A stretch of DNA of 64,000 nt from CADEDH01 sp963732695 (lineage in GTDB: Bacteria > Actinomycetota > Acidimicrobiia > Acidimicrobiales > SZUA-35): positions 186,001 through 250,000 of the forward strand of contig CAVTAP010000012.1 of the NCBI GenBank assembly GCA_963732695.1. The letters run 5' to 3'. Position numbers and translations under genes: made by a program. Within the stretch, counting starts at the first letter, position 1; every line of letters starts with the position of its first letter. The notes beneath the pieces were generated by a model. That model had not been told where the DNA came from and made no database searches. It was given only the letters and a program-made list of their open reading frames with translations. Below, one piece after another: positions 1-9,156 of this stretch.

Positions 1-1
1 G

Positions 2-718
2 GTGGTGGGCACGGCCCTCACCGTGATCGTCGGCCTCACGATCGCCCGGTTCGCCGAGGGTATGCGGGCCGAGAAGGTGGCCAAGTCGGCCATCTTCATC
101 CCCGCCGCCATCTCGCTGGTGGGGGCCGGCGTGATCTGGGGCTTCGTGTACGCCGGGCCGCCGTTCAACAACGGCCTGCTCAACCGGGTGACGTCGATCA
201 TCCCCGGGCTGCCGACCTCGATGGGGGGTGACGGGCAGCGCATCTGGATGGTGGAACGGGGCTTCGGCCCCCTGAATCCACCGCAGGGCTTCCCCGGGGT
301 CAACACCCTGCTGCTGATCGTGATCTTCATCTGGGCCTCGTCGGGCTTCGCCACCGTGGTCTTCTCGGCTGCCATCAAGGGCGTGCCCGAAGCTCTGGTC
401 GAAGCGGCCAAGGTGGACGGTGCCACCGACCGCCAGGTCTTCTACCAGGTGGTGCTGCCCTACATCCGGGCCACCATCGTGACCGTGGCCACCGTCACGG
501 CCATCGGCGGCCTCAAGGCCTTCGACATCGTGGCCGCCACCACCGGCGGCAAGTTCGGGACGAGCACCATCGCCAACGAGTTCTTCGTCACCAAGTTCGT
601 GCAGGGCCGCAACGGCCTCGGCTCGGCCCTGGCGGTGCTGATCTTCGTGCTGGTGACCCCGATCATCGTCATGAACCGGCGGGCCCAGCAGCGGGCAGAG
701 GAGATGATGGGCGCATGA
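2..718 (+). CDS. Carbohydrate ABC transporter permease, MalF/UgpA type (5' end cut by window)
   Basis: Inner-membrane channel subunit of a sugar importer. Only the C-terminal 238 residues are present; family members are about 290-330 residues, so the true start lies upstream of the window. Several hydrophobic segments are visible. The EAA loop that docks the ATPase is clear near residues 131-150 (EALVEAAKVDGATD), followed by VFYQVVLPYI. Its stop overlaps the next permease start by 4 bp (ATGA), so the two are translationally coupled. The neighbouring GH3 glycosidase and LacI regulator suggest oligosaccharide uptake, perhaps a beta-glucoside. No ATPase or solute-binding protein is seen here; the binding protein gene probably lies just upstream. 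Confidence 0.93.
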   Translation: MVGTALTVIVGLTIARFAEGMRAEKVAKSAIFIPAAISLVGAGVIWGFVYAGPPFNNGLLNRVTSIIPGLPTSMGGDGQRIWMVERGFGPLNPPQGFPGVNTLLLIVIFIWASSGFATVVFSAAIKGVPEALVEAAKVDGATDRQVFYQVVLPYIRATIVTVATVTAIGGLKAFDIVAATTGGKFGTSTIANEFFVTKFVQGRNGLGSALAVLIFVLVTPIIVMNRRAQQRAEEMMGA

Positions 719-1719
719 CCACCGCAGACACCACGATCGTCGCCGACGAGCTGGTGGCGCCGGCCGCCAGCCGGGCGATCCCGAAGAAGAAGATCAAGAC
801 CGGCGAGCCCATGGGGACGTCGGTGGGTGCCGCGCTGTCGAGCCCGTTCGGCCGGGCCATGGTCTACGTGCTGATGGTGCTGTGGACCGTCCCCACGTTC
901 GGCATCCTCGTGTCGTCGATCCGGCCCGAAACCGACGTGAAGACCTCGGGTTGGTGGAACTGGTTCGTCAATCCGGCCTTCACCACCGACAACTACAAGC
1001 GGGTGCTGTCGTCGTCGCCGGGCAACGACAACCTGTGGCACTACTTCCTCAACTCGCTGCAGATCACCGTGCCGGCGGTGATCCTGTCGGTGGGGATCGG
1101 CCTGCTCGCCGCCTACGCCTTCTCGTGGATGAAGTTCAAGGGTCGGGACTGGCTGTTCGTGGCCGTCGTCGGCCTGCTGATGGTGCCGCTCCAGATGGCC
1201 CTCATCCCTCTGCTCCAGCTGTTCACCGGCGGCGCCCACTTCACCATCCCGGGCACCACCTTCACCCTCACCCTGATCCCCTATTTCCACCTCAAGAGCT
1301 CGATCTACGCCGTGTGGATCGCCCACACGTGCTTCGGCCTCCCGTTCTGCATCTTCATCCTCAAGAACTTCGTGTCCAGCCTGCCCCGCGAGATCATCGA
1401 GGCGGCCCAGGTGGACGGCGCCGGCCACGCCACCGTGTTCTTCCGCCTGATCGTGCCGCTGTCGGTGCCGGCCATCGCCTCGCTCACGATCTTCCAGTTC
1501 ATGTACATCTGGAACGACTACCTCATCGGCAAGATCTTCGCCGGCACGGCCAACATCCCGGTCACGGCGAAGCTGGCCGAGGTCACCGGCACCCGGGGCC
1601 AGTCCTGGCACCTGCTCACCGCCTCCGGCATGGTGTCCATGGTGCTGCCGCTGGCCGTGTTCTTCGCTCTCCAGCGCTTCTTCGTCCGCGGCCTGCTGGC
1701 CGGATCGGTGAAGGGGTGA
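715..1719 (+). CDS. Carbohydrate ABC transporter permease, MalG type
   Basis: Second transmembrane subunit of the same sugar importer, 334 residues. The cytoplasmic N-terminus is unusually long and Lys-rich (about 45 residues, with PKKKIK) before the first membrane segment. The EAA loop reads REIIEAAQVDGAGHATVFFRL near residues 223-243. The ATG sits in an ATGA overlap with the upstream permease. The stop in turn overlaps the GTG start of the GH3 glycosidase, so all three are read as one operon. Family assignment is secure; the transported sugar is inferred only from the neighbours. Confidence 0.95.
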   Translation: MTTADTTIVADELVAPAASRAIPKKKIKTGEPMGTSVGAALSSPFGRAMVYVLMVLWTVPTFGILVSSIRPETDVKTSGWWNWFVNPAFTTDNYKRVLSSSPGNDNLWHYFLNSLQITVPAVILSVGIGLLAAYAFSWMKFKGRDWLFVAVVGLLMVPLQMALIPLLQLFTGGAHFTIPGTTFTLTLIPYFHLKSSIYAVWIAHTCFGLPFCIFILKNFVSSLPREIIEAAQVDGAGHATVFFRLIVPLSVPAIASLTIFQFMYIWNDYLIGKIFAGTANIPVTAKLAEVTGTRGQSWHLLTASGMVSMVLPLAVFFALQRFFVRGLLAGSVKG

Positions 1720-4241
1720 GCGCCCCGGTCAGCGGCGGGGGAACAACCGACGGCGGGGAGCCGGAGCCCGGTGACACCGAGGCCGGGAGCGGCGACTCCT
1801 CGATCGAGGCCCTGCTCGACGCGCTCACGCTGGCCGAACAGGTCGGCCTGCTGGCCGGCGAGGACTTCTGGCACACCGTGCCCGTCGAGCGCCTCGGCAT
1901 CCCGGCCATGCGGGTCACCGACGGGCCGGTGGGGGCCCGGGGCACCACGTTCGCCGGCGGGCCGCCCTCGATGTGCGCCCCCTGCGGCACCCTGCTCGCC
2001 GCCACCTGGGATCCGGCCCTGGTGGAACAGGTGGGCCAGGTGCTGGGCCGGGAAACGAAAGCCAAGGGGGCGAGCGTGCTGCTGGCCCCCACCGTCAACC
2101 TCCACCGGACCCCGGTGGGCGGTCGCAACTTCGAATGCCTGAGCGAGGATCCGTGGCTCAGCGCCCGCCTGGCCGTGGGCTACGTGCGGGGCGTGCAGAG
2201 CGAGGGCGTGGCCAGCTGCATCAAGCACTTCGTGGGCAACGACACCGAACACGAGCGGATGTCGATCGACTCCCGCATCGACGAGCGCACCCTTCGCGAG
2301 GTGTACCTCGTGCCGTTCGAGGCCGCCGTCACCGAGGCCGGCGTGCAGGCCATCATGACCGCCTACAACCGGATCAACGGGGTCTGGTCGGCTGACAGTG
2401 CCGAGATCCTGGCCTTGGCCCGCCACGAGTGGGGCTACGACGGGTTGTTCATGAGCGACTGGTTCGGGCTCCACTCCACCGTGGAGGGCATCGAGGCCGG
2501 GCTCGACCTGGAGATGCCCGGCCCCACCCTGCACCGGGGCCAGCGCCTGATCGACGCCGTGGAGGACGGTCGGGTGACCCCGTCCGCCGTGCGCCGGGCC
2601 GCCGGCAACGTGCTGCGGCTGATGGCCCGCACCGGTGCGCTCGACACCGACGGGCCCGGCCCCGAGGGGTCCCGTACCGAGGGGCCCGAGGCCGAGGCCG
2701 ACCTGGCCCTGCTCCGCCGGGCGGCGGCGGCCGGCATGGTGCTGGTCCACAACCCGGCCCAGGCCCTTCCTCTCGCCGCTGGTGAGCTGCGCCGGGTGGC
2801 CGTGATCGGCCCCAACGCCGCCGTCGGCCAGGTGATGGGGGGCGGCAGCGCCCACGTGACCCCCACCCGGGTGTCCCACCCGCTGGCCAGCCTCCAGGCC
2901 CGCCTCGGAGCCCACGGGGTGGAGGTGGTGCACGCCGCCGGCGCCCACATCCACCGTCGCCTGCCCGAGCCGGAGCCTGCCGTGCGCACCGGCCCGGCCA
3001 CCCTGGCCATCTATTCGTCACCCGACGATCTCGACGATCCCGGGGCCGAACCCGTCTCGACCGGCGCCCTCGACGGCTTCCACATGATGTGGGTGGCCGA
3101 CCCGTTGGGCCAGCGCAACCCCAACCCGTCGTTCGGGGCCCGGCTGACGGCCACCGTCGTGCCCGACCGCAGCGGAGAGTGGCACGTGGGGGTGGAGTCG
3201 GTGGCCCCGGCCCGCGTCCTGGTCGACGGGAAGCAACTGCTCGACAACACCGACGTGCCGGTTGGCGGGTCGTTCTTCGGTACCGGTCGGGGCGAGATCA
3301 AGGCCGCGGTGGAGCTGGTGGCGGGGGAGCCGACCGAGCTGGTGGTGGAGATCCGGCACCGACCCATCGGCATGGGGATGGGTGGGTTCAACCTCGGCCT
3401 GCTCGGCCCCCTCGACGACGACCCGATCGGGCTGGCCGAGGAGGCGGCGGCCGGCGCCGACGCCACCATCGTGATCGTCGGCACCAACGACGACTGGGAG
3501 TGCGAGGGGTGGGACCGTACCACCCTGGCCCTGCCCGGTACGCAGGACGAGCTGATCCGGCGGGTGGCGGCGGCCAGCCGGCGCACGATCGTGGTGGTCA
3601 ACAGCGGCTCGCCCGTCCTGATGCCGTGGCTGGCCGACGTCGACGCCGCCCTCCTGTGCTGGTTCCCCGGCCAGGAGATGGGCGAGGCCCTGGCCGACGT
3701 GTTGCTGGGTGACGCCGAGCCCGGTGGTCGGCTACCCGTCACCTTCCCCGCCAGCCTCGACGACACCCCCACGGTGGAGCACTACCCCGGGCGCAACGGG
3801 GTGGCCGAGTACCGGGAGGGCCGCCTGCTCGGCCACCGCTGGTACGACACGGTGGGGCGGGCGCCGCTGTTCCCCTTCGGCTTCGGCCTGGGGTACGCCG
3901 AGATCGACGTGACCGCCGCCTCCCGGGGCACGGGGGCCGAGGCCGGCACGGTGACGGCCACGGTGGCCAACCGCTCGGCCCGTGACGGCTCCCAGGTGGT
4001 GCAGGTCTACCTCGCCCCCTCCGGCGACCGGTCGGGCGACGAACCGGCCCAGCGGCTCGTCGGGTTCGCCCGAGTGGCGCTGCCGGCCGCCAGCGAGGCC
4101 GAGGTCACGGTCACCCTCGATCCCCGGGCCACGCTCACCTGGGACGTCGCCTCCCACGGCTGGGCGGAGGCGCCGGGGCCGTTCGAGCTCCGGGTGGGCA
4201 CCTCGTCGCGCCACCTCCCGATCCGTCTGCCGTTGCCCTGA
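1716..4241 (+). CDS. Glycoside hydrolase family 3 beta-glycosidase with PA14 insert
   Basis: Retaining exo-acting beta-glycosidase, probably beta-glucosidase-like, 841 residues with no signal peptide, so likely intracellular hydrolysis of imported oligosaccharide. The GTG start overlaps the permease stop and leads into a low-complexity N-terminal tail of about 27 residues. Order: (beta/alpha)8 barrel with KHFVGNDTEHER and the nucleophile Asp in GLFMSDW (D248); second alpha/beta domain; PA14-like insert containing GEWHVGVESVAPARVLVDG; region with ECEGWDR, where the general acid Glu usually lies; C-terminal fibronectin-III-like domain (SQVVQVYLAP). Substrate cannot be fixed from sequence. The operon with sugar permeases and the adjacent LacI gene resembles actinobacterial cellobiose loci, where the glycosidase is often GH1 instead. 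Confidence 0.93.
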   Translation: MSAPVSGGGTTDGGEPEPGDTEAGSGDSSIEALLDALTLAEQVGLLAGEDFWHTVPVERLGIPAMRVTDGPVGARGTTFAGGPPSMCAPCGTLLAATWDPALVEQVGQVLGRETKAKGASVLLAPTVNLHRTPVGGRNFECLSEDPWLSARLAVGYVRGVQSEGVASCIKHFVGNDTEHERMSIDSRIDERTLREVYLVPFEAAVTEAGVQAIMTAYNRINGVWSADSAEILALARHEWGYDGLFMSDWFGLHSTVEGIEAGLDLEMPGPTLHRGQRLIDAVEDGRVTPSAVRRAAGNVLRLMARTGALDTDGPGPEGSRTEGPEAEADLALLRRAAAAGMVLVHNPAQALPLAAGELRRVAVIGPNAAVGQVMGGGSAHVTPTRVSHPLASLQARLGAHGVEVVHAAGAHIHRRLPEPEPAVRTGPATLAIYSSPDDLDDPGAEPVSTGALDGFHMMWVADPLGQRNPNPSFGARLTATVVPDRSGEWHVGVESVAPARVLVDGKQLLDNTDVPVGGSFFGTGRGEIKAAVELVAGEPTELVVEIRHRPIGMGMGGFNLGLLGPLDDDPIGLAEEAAAGADATIVIVGTNDDWECEGWDRTTLALPGTQDELIRRVAAASRRTIVVVNSGSPVLMPWLADVDAALLCWFPGQEMGEALADVLLGDAEPGGRLPVTFPASLDDTPTVEHYPGRNGVAEYREGRLLGHRWYDTVGRAPLFPFGFGLGYAEIDVTAASRGTGAEAGTVTATVANRSARDGSQVVQVYLAPSGDRSGDEPAQRLVGFARVALPAASEAEVTVTLDPRATLTWDVASHGWAEAPGPFELRVGTSSRHLPIRLPLP

Positions 4242-4244
4242 CCC

Positions 4245-5258
4245 TCACGAATAGGCGGGGCGGGGCGGGGCGGTGGTGGTGCGGACCACCAGCTCCACCT
4301 CGAGCTGCTCCGACGAGGGCTCGTCGGGCCGCATGCTCATCGACTCCACCACCAGCTCGGCCGCCCGCTCTCCGGAGTAGACGAGGGGCTGGCGCACCGT
4401 GGTGAGGCCCACCAGGGCGGCCAGGTCGATGTCGTCGTAGCCGATGATCGACAGATCTTCGGGCACCCGGACGCCGAGCTGACGGGCGGCGTCGAGGCAG
4501 CCGAAGGCCTGGGTGTCGGATCCGGCCACGATGGCGGTGGGGGGCTGGTCCAGGCTCAGCATGTCACGGGCGATGCGCCGGGCCGCGGTGTGGAGGAAGG
4601 CGCCGTAGCGGACGAGCTCCGGCGGCACGGGCTGGCCGGCCTCGGCCATCGTGCGGCGGAAGCCCTCCTCCCGGTGGGCGCTGGCCACGAACCCGAACTG
4701 GTTGCCGGGCTGCTCGCCCACGAAGGCGATGCGGCGGTGCCCCAGGCTCAGCAGATGGCGGGTGGCCATGGCCCCACCCGACCGATCGTCGATGTGGACG
4801 CTGGGGAGGGCGGGATCGATGGTGTCGACCAGGACGGTGGGGAACGGGGCCCGGGCCAGCTGCCGGCCCTCCTCGCCCTGAAGGGGCATGGAGATGACGA
4901 TGAGGCCGTCGAGGGTGGTACTGCTTGGAAGTTCCACGAGTCGGGCCCGGGCCTGGGCCGGTGACTCGACGTTGATGATCACCGCTTCGCCGTGGTGTCG
5001 GGCCAGCCGGTGCACGATGCCCCGCAATCGCATGAACGGCGACGCCTCGCCGAAGAACGGCACCAGCACGCCCACCAGGCGGGCCTGTTTTCCCACGTTG
5101 CGGCGGTTCCGCCGGGTGGGCCGGTAGCCGGTCTGCTCCATGGCGGCCCGGACCTTGGCCCGGGTCTCGACGCTCACGTGGGGGCTGTCGTTCAGCACCC
5201 GCGAGACGGTGCCGATCCCAACCCCGGCGGCGCGGGCGACATCGTGCATGGTGGCCAC
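4245..5258 (-). CDS. LacI family transcriptional regulator
   Basis: Sugar-responsive repressor of 337 residues, a normal length. The N-terminal helix-turn-helix and hinge read MHDVARAAGVGIGTVSRVLN, followed by a Peripla_BP_3-type ligand-binding domain. Two starts are possible: GTG at 5258 or ATG at 5249, three codons later; the HTH begins directly after the ATG. No clear Shine-Dalgarno precedes either. It converges on the GH3 gene with only 3 bp between stop codons and no terminator in between. It likely controls the permease/GH3 operon and itself; a candidate operator lies directly upstream. Confidence 0.94.
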   Translation of the reverse strand: MATMHDVARAAGVGIGTVSRVLNDSPHVSVETRAKVRAAMEQTGYRPTRRNRRNVGKQARLVGVLVPFFGEASPFMRLRGIVHRLARHHGEAVIINVESPAQARARLVELPSSTTLDGLIVISMPLQGEEGRQLARAPFPTVLVDTIDPALPSVHIDDRSGGAMATRHLLSLGHRRIAFVGEQPGNQFGFVASAHREEGFRRTMAEAGQPVPPELVRYGAFLHTAARRIARDMLSLDQPPTAIVAGSDTQAFGCLDAARQLGVRVPEDLSIIGYDDIDLAALVGLTTVRQPLVYSGERAAELVVESMSMRPDEPSSEQLEVELVVRTTTAPPRPAYS

Positions 5259-5263
5259 GTGGA

Positions 5264-5280
5264 AACCGTAGCGCGCGGTT
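5264..5280. promoter_or_regulatory. Candidate operator upstream of the LacI-family gene
   Basis: A 17-bp interrupted inverted repeat, AACCG-N7-CGGTT, centred on a GC-rich core, lies 5 bp upstream of the regulator's GTG start. LacI-family repressors commonly bind such CG-centred palindromes and autoregulate. The five-base arms are short, so this is a suggestion only. Confidence 0.3.
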
Positions 5281-5301
5281 CCACGGTGTGAAAGGCAGCG
5301 T

Positions 5302-6051
5302 TCAGCCTTCGGCCGGGGGCGCCACGCTCAGGCCCACCACGCTGTGCTTGGCGATCAACTCGGCCACCAGACCCGACGCCTTGGCCGCCTCCACGAACGC
5401 CACCAGGTACTCGATCCCCGCCGGATCCCGGTCCCGCGGGGTGCCCATGGCCTGCTGGACGGCGGTGAACCTGCCGTCGAGGATGCGGGCCCCCGGCATC
5501 TTCTCCACGTCGGTGATCAGGCGGGGCCGCAGCCCGGCCAGGGCCTCGAGGTGGTCGTCGGCGAAGGCGTTCCAGGAGCCGTCGAGACCGTCGGTGTTCA
5601 CCACCTCGGCCTGGGTGATGTTGCGGTCGAGCCACAGGCCGTAGGCGCTGCCGGTGGCGCTGGCGATCCGCACGCCCGGCCGGTCGACCTCGTCGACCGA
5701 GGTGATGGGCGATCCCGGCGGCACCAGGTAGGTGGCCTCGATCTCGCAGTAGGCGGCGGTGAAGGCGATCGTCTTGGCCCGGGCCGGTTCGGCCCCGATG
5801 TTGCCGACGTCCCACGCCCCGGTCTCGGCCGCGTCGGCCAGCAGGGAGGGCGTCTTGTACCGCAGCAGCTCGATCCCCACCCCGAGCTGGCCGGCCAGGG
5901 TCTTGGCCATGTCGGGCGACACCCCCTCGGGATTGCCGTCGGCTCCCCGCCCGGTGACCAGCAGGAAGTTGCTGATGTTGATGGCGGCCCGGAGCGTGCC
6001 GGTGGGAGCGAGGGCGGCCACGGCGGCAGCCGAAGGAGGGGGAAGGCTCAT
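5302..6051 (-). CDS. Solute-binding-protein family 3 domain protein without signal peptide
   Basis: 249 residues matching the bacterial SBP_bac_3 fold (amino-acid binding or cyclohexadienyl dehydratase-like): GTLRAAINISNF near the N-terminus, VSPDMAKTLAGQLGVGIELLRY, then VDRPGVRIASATGSAYGLWLDR and a C-terminal AKASGLVAELIAKH helix. Unlike transport receptors it starts with MSLPPPSAAAV and has neither a signal peptide nor a lipobox; extending the frame upstream gives no hydrophobic leader. It starts 11 bp after the MFS pump stop, so both are probably co-transcribed. It could be a cytoplasmic sensor or enzyme; no ABC permease or ATPase is adjacent. Confidence 0.8.
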   Translation of the reverse strand: MSLPPPSAAAVAALAPTGTLRAAINISNFLLVTGRGADGNPEGVSPDMAKTLAGQLGVGIELLRYKTPSLLADAAETGAWDVGNIGAEPARAKTIAFTAAYCEIEATYLVPPGSPITSVDEVDRPGVRIASATGSAYGLWLDRNITQAEVVNTDGLDGSWNAFADDHLEALAGLRPRLITDVEKMPGARILDGRFTAVQQAMGTPRDRDPAGIEYLVAFVEAAKASGLVAELIAKHSVVGLSVAPPAEG

Positions 6052-6062
6052 GGGGGAGAAAC

Positions 6063-7478
6063 CTAGTTGTCGACCTTGGGAACAGCCAGGGCGGCGAAGA
6101 GGGCCAGGGAGGAGACGAGCCCGGCCACGAGGAACGCGGTGTGGTAGGAGCCGGCCAGGCCGTCGGTGGGGAGGCGGGAGACCTGGATGGTCTGCATGAG
6201 CTGCACCCCGGCGGCCGAGCCGATCTGGGCCATCATCTGGCTGGTGGCGGTGGCCACGCCGAGCTCCGTGGTGTTGACGGCCTGGGTGAGCATGGCCATC
6301 AGGGGGGCGACGATGATGCCCACGCCCACCCCGGCGAAGGCCAGCAGCAGCACGATCTCGGCCCCACTGGTGCCGGGGCCGATCAGGGTGAGGAGCAGGC
6401 AGGCGGCGCTGTTGGCGATCACCCCGGCCATCACGATCCGCCGTCGTGGCAGGTGGCGCACCAGCCAGGCCGACGCCGGGCCGGCCAGGCCCCACATCAG
6501 GGGCCGGCCCAGCGTGAGCAGGCTGATGTGGGTGGTGGTGTAGCCGTACAGCTGTGACAGCAACAGCGGAATGAGCACGAAGCCACCCTGGTAGGAGACC
6601 TGGCACAGCGCCTGGGTGACCATGGGGATGGTGAAGCGGCGGTTGGCGAAGTAGCGCAGCGGCAGGAGCGGATGCTCCACCACCCGCTCCCAGGCCACGA
6701 ATCCGGCGGCGGCCACCGGGGCGGCCGCCAGCAGAGCGAGAACGACCGGGTGGGTCCAGCCCCAGAGCGGGCCCCGGTTGATGCCGAACAGGATGGAGAA
6801 CGCGGCGGTGGCCAGCAGCACCGTGCCCAGCACGTCGAAACGGACCCCCCGCAGCCGGCCCGACACCGGCAGCACCCGGAAGGCGAGCACGAAGGCGGCG
6901 ATCGTCAGCGGAATCTGGACGATGAAGATCCAGCGCCAGCCCACGGCGTCGATCAGGAACCCGCCGGCCACCATGCCCAGCACCGGCCCGCCGGCCATCA
7001 CCAGCCCCCAGTACCCGAGGGCGGTGACCCGGCGCTCGGGCGGGAACGCCTCGCTGATGATGGCCATGCCGGTGGGGGCCGTCGACTGGCCGAACACGGC
7101 GCTGGCCGTACGGAACAGGATGGCCAGGAGGGCCGAGGGGGCGGCGGCCGTGAGCCCGGCGAACAGGCAGCAGCCGGCCAGGCCGATCAGGTACACCCGG
7201 CGCCGGCCGTAGAGGTCGCCGAGCTTGCCGGTGGTGGGGCCGAGCACGGCGTAGGCCAGGGTGGGCCCCACCACCAGCCACGAAACCGTGGACGGCGGCG
7301 CCCCGAAGTCCTTCACCAGCAGGGGGATCGAGATGGCCAGCACGCTCACGTTGAAGTTCGTGCTGAACAGCCCGAACAGCGCCACCACCAGCAACAGGAC
7401 CGAGGAGCGGGGCCGGTCGGTGGGAGTGGTCGCGTCGTCGACGGTGACGTCTGCCCTCCCGAGCCCCTGTTCGACCAC
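6063..7478 (-). CDS. MFS transporter, DHA2 (EmrB/QacA-like) family
   Basis: Proton-driven efflux or uptake permease of about 471 residues with many hydrophobic segments, consistent with the 14-helix DHA2 class. The conserved loop 2-3 motif is GPTTGKLGDLYGRRRVY, and the drug:proton antiporter region includes GPVLGMVAGGFLIDAVGWRWIFIVQIP. The start is uncertain: GTG at 7478 is chosen, and an in-frame TTG lies two codons upstream at 7484. A short cytoplasmic tail precedes the first helix. It is followed closely by the leaderless solute-binding protein and preceded by a ROK regulator on the same strand. Substrate unknown. Confidence 0.9.
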   Translation of the reverse strand: MVEQGLGRADVTVDDATTPTDRPRSSVLLLVVALFGLFSTNFNVSVLAISIPLLVKDFGAPPSTVSWLVVGPTLAYAVLGPTTGKLGDLYGRRRVYLIGLAGCCLFAGLTAAAPSALLAILFRTASAVFGQSTAPTGMAIISEAFPPERRVTALGYWGLVMAGGPVLGMVAGGFLIDAVGWRWIFIVQIPLTIAAFVLAFRVLPVSGRLRGVRFDVLGTVLLATAAFSILFGINRGPLWGWTHPVVLALLAAAPVAAAGFVAWERVVEHPLLPLRYFANRRFTIPMVTQALCQVSYQGGFVLIPLLLSQLYGYTTTHISLLTLGRPLMWGLAGPASAWLVRHLPRRRIVMAGVIANSAACLLLTLIGPGTSGAEIVLLLAFAGVGVGIIVAPLMAMLTQAVNTTELGVATATSQMMAQIGSAAGVQLMQTIQVSRLPTDGLAGSYHTAFLVAGLVSSLALFAALAVPKVDN

Positions 7479-7557
7479 GAGCAACGACAGTACCCGTGGG
7501 CTGTCGGGGCCCGCACGGTGGCCCCGGGCACGTGCCCTATGTCACCGGTTGCTTAGG

Positions 7558-8859
7558 TCACCCGTTGCCGGCCCCGTCGGCGGTGACGGGTGCCGGGTCC
7601 CGCCCCAGCAACAGCATGCGGGCGGTCACGTTCGCCGCCTCCAGGCGGGGGATCGAGCGTCGGGCGTGATGGATGGCCCCGATCACGCCCGACCTGGCCC
7701 CCAGGGCCGACAGCTCCACCGGGACCCGCCAGGGCATGATGCGCTCCAACGAGGCGCCGAGCATCTCCTGCAGCAACGGGTTGGCCCCGATCCCGCCGCC
7801 CAGCACCACCAGCTCGGGGTCGATCAGGCAGCCGATGGTCAGCACGGCCAGGGCCACCAGCTCGGCCTGGCGCTCGATGGCCCGGCGGGCCCGCTCGTCG
7901 CCCCGGGTGGCGGCCTCGTAGATGTCGCGAGCGGAGCTGTCGGCCGACAGCTCCGTTCCGGTCGCCCCCGCTCCGGACTGCAACTCGGCGGCCAGCAGGG
8001 CGGTGAGGCCGGAGCCGGCGGCCGCCACCTCGAACGCCCCCCGGCGCCGGGCCTCGGGCGAGCCGGGGTCGGCCCCGATCGGGAGGTAGGCCACCTCGCC
8101 GGCCGCTCCCCGGGACCCCCGGGCCAGATTGCCGTCGATCACCAGCGCCGCCCCCAGGCCGGTGCCCAGGGCCAGCAGGGCGAAGGTGTCGCAGGCCTGG
8201 GCCGCTCCCTCCTCCATCTCGCCCAGGGCGGCCAGGTTCACGTCGTTCTCCACCTGCACCGCTGTCTGGAGCAGCGCCTGGAGGCGGGTGGCCAGCGGGG
8301 TCGAGCCCAGGCCGGGGATGTTGTCGGCCAGCCGGATCGTGCCGTCGGGGTTCTCCACCCCCGGCGTGCCGACCGTGACCGCGGCCACCCGGTCCCACGG
8401 GATGCCGAGGCCCTCGGCCAGGCCCTGGGCCAGATCGGCCAGTTCGACCAGCAGGGCGTCGGCTCCGGAGCGGGGGGTGGGGATCTCGGCCTCGGCCCGC
8501 ACGTTGCCGGCCAGATCGGCCAGGGCCGCCGCCAGCTTCGTGCCACCCACGTCGACCCCGATCACGTAGGCGGCGTCGGGATCGGGCTCGTACACCACGG
8601 GGATGCGGCCCGCGCCCCGGCGCACGCCGGCGCCGGGAGTGGCCCGGCGGATCAGGCCCTCCTGTTCCAGTGCGGCCACCAGACGGAGCACGGTCGGTTT
8701 GGACAGGCGGGTGAGTGAGACCAGCGAAGCCCGGCTGACCGGGGCGTGATCCACGATCGACTGGAACACCAGCTCCACGTTGGCCCGCCGCACGATCTCG
8801 TGCCGGTTGCCGGCGCGATCGGGTGAACTGGAAGCGATTGGGTCGGGGTCGCCTGTCAT
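7558..8859 (-). CDS. ROK family transcriptional regulator
   Basis: 433 residues: N-terminal winged helix-turn-helix (VSRASLVSLTRLSKPTVLRLVAAL written in two parts across residues about 33-56), then a ROK sugar-kinase-fold domain with phosphate-binding VDVGGTKLAAAL and the conserved ENDVNLAALGE. The ROK zinc motif is lost: the usual GHxxV...CxCGxxGC segment reads GEVAYLPIGADPG...RRGAFEV, with no cysteines and Tyr for His. It is therefore probably a sugar-sensing repressor and not a kinase. ATG chosen at 8859; the AT-rich stretch upstream would hold its promoter. It likely acts on the MFS/SBP genes downstream or the kinase gene opposite, but no target is proven. Confidence 0.9.
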   Translation of the reverse strand: MTGDPDPIASSSPDRAGNRHEIVRRANVELVFQSIVDHAPVSRASLVSLTRLSKPTVLRLVAALEQEGLIRRATPGAGVRRGAGRIPVVYEPDPDAAYVIGVDVGGTKLAAALADLAGNVRAEAEIPTPRSGADALLVELADLAQGLAEGLGIPWDRVAAVTVGTPGVENPDGTIRLADNIPGLGSTPLATRLQALLQTAVQVENDVNLAALGEMEEGAAQACDTFALLALGTGLGAALVIDGNLARGSRGAAGEVAYLPIGADPGSPEARRRGAFEVAAAGSGLTALLAAELQSGAGATGTELSADSSARDIYEAATRGDERARRAIERQAELVALAVLTIGCLIDPELVVLGGGIGANPLLQEMLGASLERIMPWRVPVELSALGARSGVIGAIHHARRSIPRLEAANVTARMLLLGRDPAPVTADGAGNG

Positions 8860-9156
8860 TGTCTGCTGGGCATCATGCGCGTTGAAACATCGCTCTCGGG
8901 GAAGGGGAAGGTCGCCCCCGAAGGTGATGGGGTCCGAAGAACCGATCGGGTGCCCTGGCCGGACTGAACGGCACGATAGACAACATTTCGGTTGGACCGC
9001 TACATGAGGGATGAATGGGGGAAAGAAGCGCAAATCGTCCGAAATTGGACTTCTCGTCTTGTTCGCAGTTGCCGGATGTCCGATACAGCAATTGGCGCAA
9101 TTTGGACAATGGTGATTACTGAATTCGGAGCGGCCCCTGCTGGTACTGTCGAGGCG
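8860..9156. promoter_or_regulatory. AT-richer divergent promoter region with inverted repeats
   Basis: 297 bp between the divergent ROK and kinase genes, noticeably AT-richer than its surroundings from about 8990 to 9130. It holds GTCCGAAATTGGAC (9037-9050; 4-bp arms) and, around 9077-9107, TGTCC and GGACA arms flanking CAATTGGCGCAATT. These are plausible operator half-sites for the adjacent ROK protein. A short frame with ATG codons runs into the kinase from 8992, but it lacks coding character. Confidence 0.35.

Noticed and set aside
460..1611. A 383-residue minus-strand frame opposite the sugar permeases
   Set aside because: Antisense to both permeases with their EAA loops; composition is shadow-like.
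8992..9156. N-terminal extension of the shikimate-kinase-like gene
   Set aside because: The extension is AT-rich, lacks codon bias and conserved sequence; the ATG at 9157 sits just before the P-loop domain.
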